Assembly (NCBI GenBank): GCA_028707105.1
Contig: JAQTUY010000019.1
Coordinates: 1-17,971 of the forward strand
From: Candidatus Omnitrophota bacterium
Lineage (GTDB): Bacteria > Omnitrophota > Koll11 > Gygaellales > JAQTUY01
Reading direction: 5' to 3'
Length of the DNA stretch: 17,971 bases
Below the pieces are notes generated by a model. That model was given only the letters and a program-made list of their open reading frames with translations, had not been told where the DNA came from and ran no database searches. Position 1 is the first letter of the stretch, and every line of letters starts with the position of its first letter. This document shows positions 14,980 through 17,971 of the stretch, piece by piece. The translations under genes were made by a program, and so were the position numbers.

Positions 14980-16380
14980 TCACCGCGCGCCGGACTTGAC
15001 AGAAGCGCGCGTTTTGGACTCCAGAATATCCAGGGCTTCTTTTAAGTTTTCAACCGGTAATATCGAAAGGGCGCCCTTGTAGTGTAAATTCTTAAAATTA
15101 TTCCTGGGTATGACGCAATGCTTAAAACCAAGCTTCTCCGCTTCGTTTATCCTCAAGAGTATCTGCGATATGCTCCGTATCTCACCGGCCAGCCCGACTT
15201 CGCCCAGCACTACCGTATCGCTCATAACGGTATTATCCAGGAACGCGGAGGCAATAGAAGCGCAAACACCCAGGTCGCAGGCAGGGTCCTCTATTTTTAT
15301 CCCGCCGGCAATATTAATGAATATATCTTCCATCTCCAGGCGCAGACCTATCCTTTTTTCCAATACCGCTATCAAGAGGCTCAGGCGCGTAAAATCAAAT
15401 CCCTGCGAACGCCTCCTGGCATAACCAAAACTGGACTTGCTTACCAGCGCCTGTATCTCCACAAGCAGGGGCCGGCTTCCTTCTAATACCGAAGATACCA
15501 CGGAACCGGAGATATCTTTGGGCCGCTCAGAAAGAAAGATCTCTGAAGGATTTTTTACCTCCGCCAGGCCCGCTGATCCCATTTCAAATACCCCGATCTC
15601 ATTAGTGGAGCCAAAACGGTTTTTTACCGCCCGCAGGATCCGGTACACCGAGAAACGGTCGCCTTCAAAATAAAGCACTGTATCCACAATGTGCTCCAGC
15701 ACCCTGGGCCCGGCAAGATTTCCTTCCTTGGTCACATGGCCGATGATAAAAACGGGAGTATTAGTGCTCTTGGCTAACTGGGTAAGTATCCCCGCGCACT
15801 CCCTTACCTGGCTTACGCTTCCCGGCGAGGAGCTGATCGACGGTTCAAAGATAACCTGGATAGAATCTATGATCACCGCGTCGGGCTTGAGCTTCTTGAT
15901 ATACTGCACAATAAGCGACAGGTCGGTCTGGCTGACAATATACAGGCTTCCCTTATCGTGGGTGCCCAGCCGGTTGGCCCGCAGTTTCGTCTGTTTAACA
16001 GATTCCTCGCCGCTTACGTATAAAACAGTATGCCCGGCCTTGGTAAGCTGGTTGGATACCTGCAAAGAAATGGTGGATTTACCGATACCGGGATCGCCGC
16101 CGATCAAAACCACGGAACCCGCGACTATCCCGCCGCCAAGCACCCTATCCAGTTCTTTGATGTCGGTTTTCAGGCGCGAAGATTCCTTGACCTCGACATC
16201 CTTGAGCAGGACCGGCTCCTCGGTGTATAAAGACTGTCTTTCCCCTTCCCGGGGGCGCCTTTGCTCGGAGAAATCTTCTTCCACAAAAGAATTCCAATTA
16301 TTGCAATCCGGGCACCTGCCCAGCCACTTAGGGGATTGATAACCGCAATTCTGACACGTAAATACAGCTTTATTTCTCAT
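14980..16380 (-). CDS. radA: DNA repair protein RadA
   Basis: RecA-like ATPase that helps branch migration in recombination and repair. It starts with a four-cysteine zinc finger (C9, C12, C23, C26 in CQNCGYQSPKWLGRCPDCNNW). The Walker A loop GGDPGIGKST is at 94-103, Walker B VIIDSIQ at 169-175, and the RadA-specific KNRFG motif at 253-257. From about residue 275 a Lon-protease-like domain follows, with GGIKIEDPACDLG and VVLGEVGLAGEIR. The length, 466 aa, is typical. Its ATG overlaps the mlaD stop by 4 bases, so it is probably translated with the Mla genes. The stop lies before the structured leader. A large antisense open frame over it is a codon-mirror artefact. Confidence 0.97.
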   Translation of the reverse strand: MRNKAVFTCQNCGYQSPKWLGRCPDCNNWNSFVEEDFSEQRRPREGERQSLYTEEPVLLKDVEVKESSRLKTDIKELDRVLGGGIVAGSVVLIGGDPGIGKSTISLQVSNQLTKAGHTVLYVSGEESVKQTKLRANRLGTHDKGSLYIVSQTDLSLIVQYIKKLKPDAVIIDSIQVIFEPSISSSPGSVSQVRECAGILTQLAKSTNTPVFIIGHVTKEGNLAGPRVLEHIVDTVLYFEGDRFSVYRILRAVKNRFGSTNEIGVFEMGSAGLAEVKNPSEIFLSERPKDISGSVVSSVLEGSRPLLVEIQALVSKSSFGYARRRSQGFDFTRLSLLIAVLEKRIGLRLEMEDIFINIAGGIKIEDPACDLGVCASIASAFLDNTVMSDTVVLGEVGLAGEIRSISQILLRINEAEKLGFKHCVIPRNNFKNLHYKGALSILPVENLKEALDILESKTRASVKSGAR

Positions 16381-17069
16381 TTGCTATATATGACCCCCCG
16401 GTTCCCTGTCCGGGAATCCAGTTTGGGCTTGGCGCCGTCAGCCTTGCTTTTGACGGGATCTTCTTTCTTCTCTTTGGTCTTCCAGAACAGTTTCCAGGGA
16501 TTCCTTCTTATATCGCCGGCTAATCCCAGTATTTCATCATACAGGGCGTCATCATAAAGCAATTTGCCCAGCGTTCCTTCCTTATTTTTTATCCTGGTTA
16601 TGCTATCATCGATATTGTCGACTATGCCTTTGGCGACGCGAAAAACCTCGTGCATAGGAATAGGATCCACTCCAAGTATCGTATCATTGGACTTTAAGGC
16701 CGCGTCGTAATTGACCCCCGGCATAATCTCTATGTATTTCTCCCCCAGAAGGCCCAGGGTATTGATCCAGACGGAAGAATCCGAGGGAATGGCGACATCC
16801 TTCTTCATCCAGGCCACAATATCCACCACAGTCTTCTTATTTTTTGTGTCGGTTACGATCTTTATCTCCTTAACCTCCCCGACATCCACCCCCGCGAACC
16901 TGACCGGAGCCCCCACCTTCACGCCGTTGATAAATCCGTACTTTACCACAATACTGTATCCCTGGTTCCAGGTCTTGATATCCCCGATAAGGAGGACAAA
17001 AATAGTAAGGATGATAATACCGATAAAAACAAATAGTCCTATCCTGAATTCCAGTTTTTTATCGAGCAT
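16377..17069 (-). CDS. mlaD: MCE-family lipid transport subunit, MlaD-like
   Basis: Periplasmic substrate-binding subunit of the Mla phospholipid transport system that links inner and outer membranes. A single N-terminal membrane helix (about 10-29, LFVFIGIIILTIFVLLIGD) anchors it. The MCE domain covers roughly 38-115, with GFINGVKVGAPVRFAGVDVGEVKEI followed by the LGLLGEKYIEIMPG motif. After this come a short helix region and the tail motif GTLGKLLYDDALYDEI and DIRRNPWKLFW, common to PVC and delta-type MlaD proteins. The length is 230 aa. The ATG at 17069 has AGAGGAG upstream. It follows mlaF after 18 bases and overlaps radA by 4. Confidence 0.92.
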   Translation of the reverse strand: MLDKKLEFRIGLFVFIGIIILTIFVLLIGDIKTWNQGYSIVVKYGFINGVKVGAPVRFAGVDVGEVKEIKIVTDTKNKKTVVDIVAWMKKDVAIPSDSSVWINTLGLLGEKYIEIMPGVNYDAALKSNDTILGVDPIPMHEVFRVAKGIVDNIDDSITRIKNKEGTLGKLLYDDALYDEILGLAGDIRRNPWKLFWKTKEKKEDPVKSKADGAKPKLDSRTGNRGVIYSK

Positions 17070-17087
17070 TTATTTTAGTCTCCTCTA

Positions 17088-17849
17088 TTATTTGACATCG
17101 TCTACAGCCTCGGTTATGGGGCCGGAAGCTAAACCGTTGATGAACTGGTGAACAACGGGATCGCCTAACTTCTGTATCTCTTCGGGCGTGCCTTCGGCGA
17201 TTATCCTGCCTTTATACATCATCGCTATCCTGTCGGCTACTTTATACGCGCTTTTCATATCATGCGTGACTACTATGGATGTCTCCCCAAGCCTGTCGTG
17301 GAGGCCGCGGATAAGGCTGTTAATACTGTCGGCGGTTATCGGGTCTACGCCCGTGGTCGGCTCATCGTAAAGGATGACCTCAGGCTTGATACACAGGGCC
17401 CGGGCCAAAGAAACGCGTTTTTTCATGCCGCCGCTGAGTTCCGAAGGCATTAGATCTTCCACGCCGTGTAATTCCACCAAGTCCAGAGATTCCTTGATCC
17501 TGTCGGCTACGTCTTTCTGCTCAAGGCAAAGGTGCTCGATAAGGCCGAAACCCACGTTCTCGCCGACAGTCAGGGAATCAAAAAGCGCTCCTCCCTGAAA
17601 AACCATCCCGATCTTCATCCGCACGGAATTCAACTCTTTCTCGGACAAAAGGCTGATATCGTTGCCGCTCACCGAGACGCGGCCTGCGTCGGGATATAAT
17701 AAACCGACTATATGCTTAAGGAGCACGCTCTTGCCGCATCCTGAACGGCCGATGATCACCTTGGTCTCACCCCTATTGACAGCCAGGTCAAGGTTATCCA
17801 GGACCTTCCTTCCGTTAAAAGACTTAGAAACGCCTTCGATTTCGATCAT
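17088..17849 (-). CDS. mlaF: Mla system ABC transporter ATP-binding protein
   Basis: Cytoplasmic ATPase that powers the Mla phospholipid transporter with the permease MlaE and the MCE protein MlaD. Walker A is GRSGCGKS (34-41), the Q-loop glutamine is Q85 in MVFQGGALFDSLTV, the ABC signature is LSGGM (138-142), Walker B plus catalytic glutamate VILYDEP lies at 158-164, and the switch histidine is H196. FQGGALFDSLTV and DEPTTGVDPITAD are characteristic of the MlaF subgroup. The length, 253 aa, is normal. Its ATG overlaps the mlaE stop as ATGA. The order mlaE-mlaF-mlaD is the standard one. Confidence 0.96.
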   Translation of the reverse strand: MIEIEGVSKSFNGRKVLDNLDLAVNRGETKVIIGRSGCGKSVLLKHIVGLLYPDAGRVSVSGNDISLLSEKELNSVRMKIGMVFQGGALFDSLTVGENVGFGLIEHLCLEQKDVADRIKESLDLVELHGVEDLMPSELSGGMKKRVSLARALCIKPEVILYDEPTTGVDPITADSINSLIRGLHDRLGETSIVVTHDMKSAYKVADRIAMMYKGRIIAEGTPEEIQKLGDPVVHQFINGLASGPITEAVDDVK

Positions 17850-17971
17850 GGGAATATAAAATAGAACAGCGCCGTAAAGAAACAGTCGGCGGCAATGATC
17901 ATAATAAAAGATTTTACCACCGAACTGGTCGTGGCCATCCCGACCCCCTCTGCCCCGCCTTTAACGTTAAA
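17846..17971 (-). CDS. mlaE: Mla system ABC transporter permease, C-terminal fragment
   Basis: The frame is open from the window edge and covers the last 41 codons before a TGA at 17846. It contains KGGAEGVGMATTSSVV, followed by a hydrophobic segment (FIMIIAADCFFTALFYFIF). The GGAEGVGxATT motif is the classic C-terminal hallmark of MlaE/YrbE permeases. It overlaps mlaF by 4 bases. In the Mla complex the permease sits in the inner membrane. Only the end of the gene is in the window; this fragment is too short for automated ORF calling. Confidence 0.92.
   Translation of the reverse strand, partial: FNVKGGAEGVGMATTSSVVKSFIMIIAADCFFTALFYFIFP

Noticed and set aside
15689..16339. 216-codon open frame on the + strand opposite radA
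   Set aside because: It is fully antisense to a clear radA with zinc, Walker and KNRFG motifs. Its translation shows no family pattern and mirrors radA codons.
1..17971. CRISPR array, tRNA or rRNA gene, prophage or toxin-antitoxin system
   Set aside because: No regularly spaced direct repeats, no tRNA-like cloverleaf and no such genes were seen; all 20 main frames are housekeeping families.

Overview
The window looks like core, chromosomal DNA from a diderm (outer-membrane) bacterium with moderate GC. My best guess is an uncultured lineage of the Candidatus Omnitrophota / wider PVC type. This is an inference from gene content and order, not from a marker gene. LptF/G and Mla proteins imply an outer membrane, yet the gene order matches three blocks known from Bacillus subtilis and other Firmicutes. 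I saw no tRNA or rRNA gene, CRISPR array, integrase, transposase or phage gene.

Layout. The first 203 bases are the 3' end of an lptF/lptG-type permease on the + strand. Everything else is one tightly packed run of 20 genes on the - strand. In transcription order (right to left): mlaE (partial), mlaF, mlaD, radA, a PIN-TRAM membrane protein (yacL-like), ispD, ispF, cysE, cysS, tmk, holB, ricT, metG, tatD, a DUF362/ferredoxin protein, mtnA, thiL, tsaE, tsaB and alr. Most junctions are 4-base stop/start overlaps (ATGA or GTGA) or gaps under 20 bases, so long co-transcribed stretches are likely.

The gene run breaks at four intergenic spaces. (1) 14856-14979, between radA and the PIN-TRAM gene, holds four consecutive hairpins and looks like a structured mRNA leader. 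(2) 11939-11982, before cysS, carries a short TA repeat. (3) 8786-8900, before ricT, holds a weak hairpin with a T-run or a 28-codon open frame starting with TTG. (4) 2008-2185, between tsaE and tsaB, is almost filled by a nested inverted repeat of about 164 bp whose end supplies the stop codon of tsaE. No stretch over 300 bases lacks a gene.

Functions. The run joins phospholipid transport (Mla), DNA repair and replication (RadA, HolB, Tmk), isoprenoid precursors (IspD, IspF), cysteine synthesis and its aminoacylation (CysE, CysS), methionine aminoacylation (MetG), the t6A tRNA modification pair TsaB/TsaE, thiamine diphosphate synthesis (ThiL), methylthioribose isomerisation (MtnA) and cell-wall D-alanine supply (Alr). 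The B. subtilis-like blocks are radA-(disA)-yacL-ispD-ispF-(gltX)-cysE-cysS, tmk-(yaaQ-yaaR)-holB-ricT-metG-tatD, and thiL-tsaE-tsaB-(rimI-tsaD). Bracketed genes are absent here. I found no clear new multi-gene system. The candidates worth checking are the palindromic element, the structured leader, the small frame before ricT, and a CysE with an added membrane segment.
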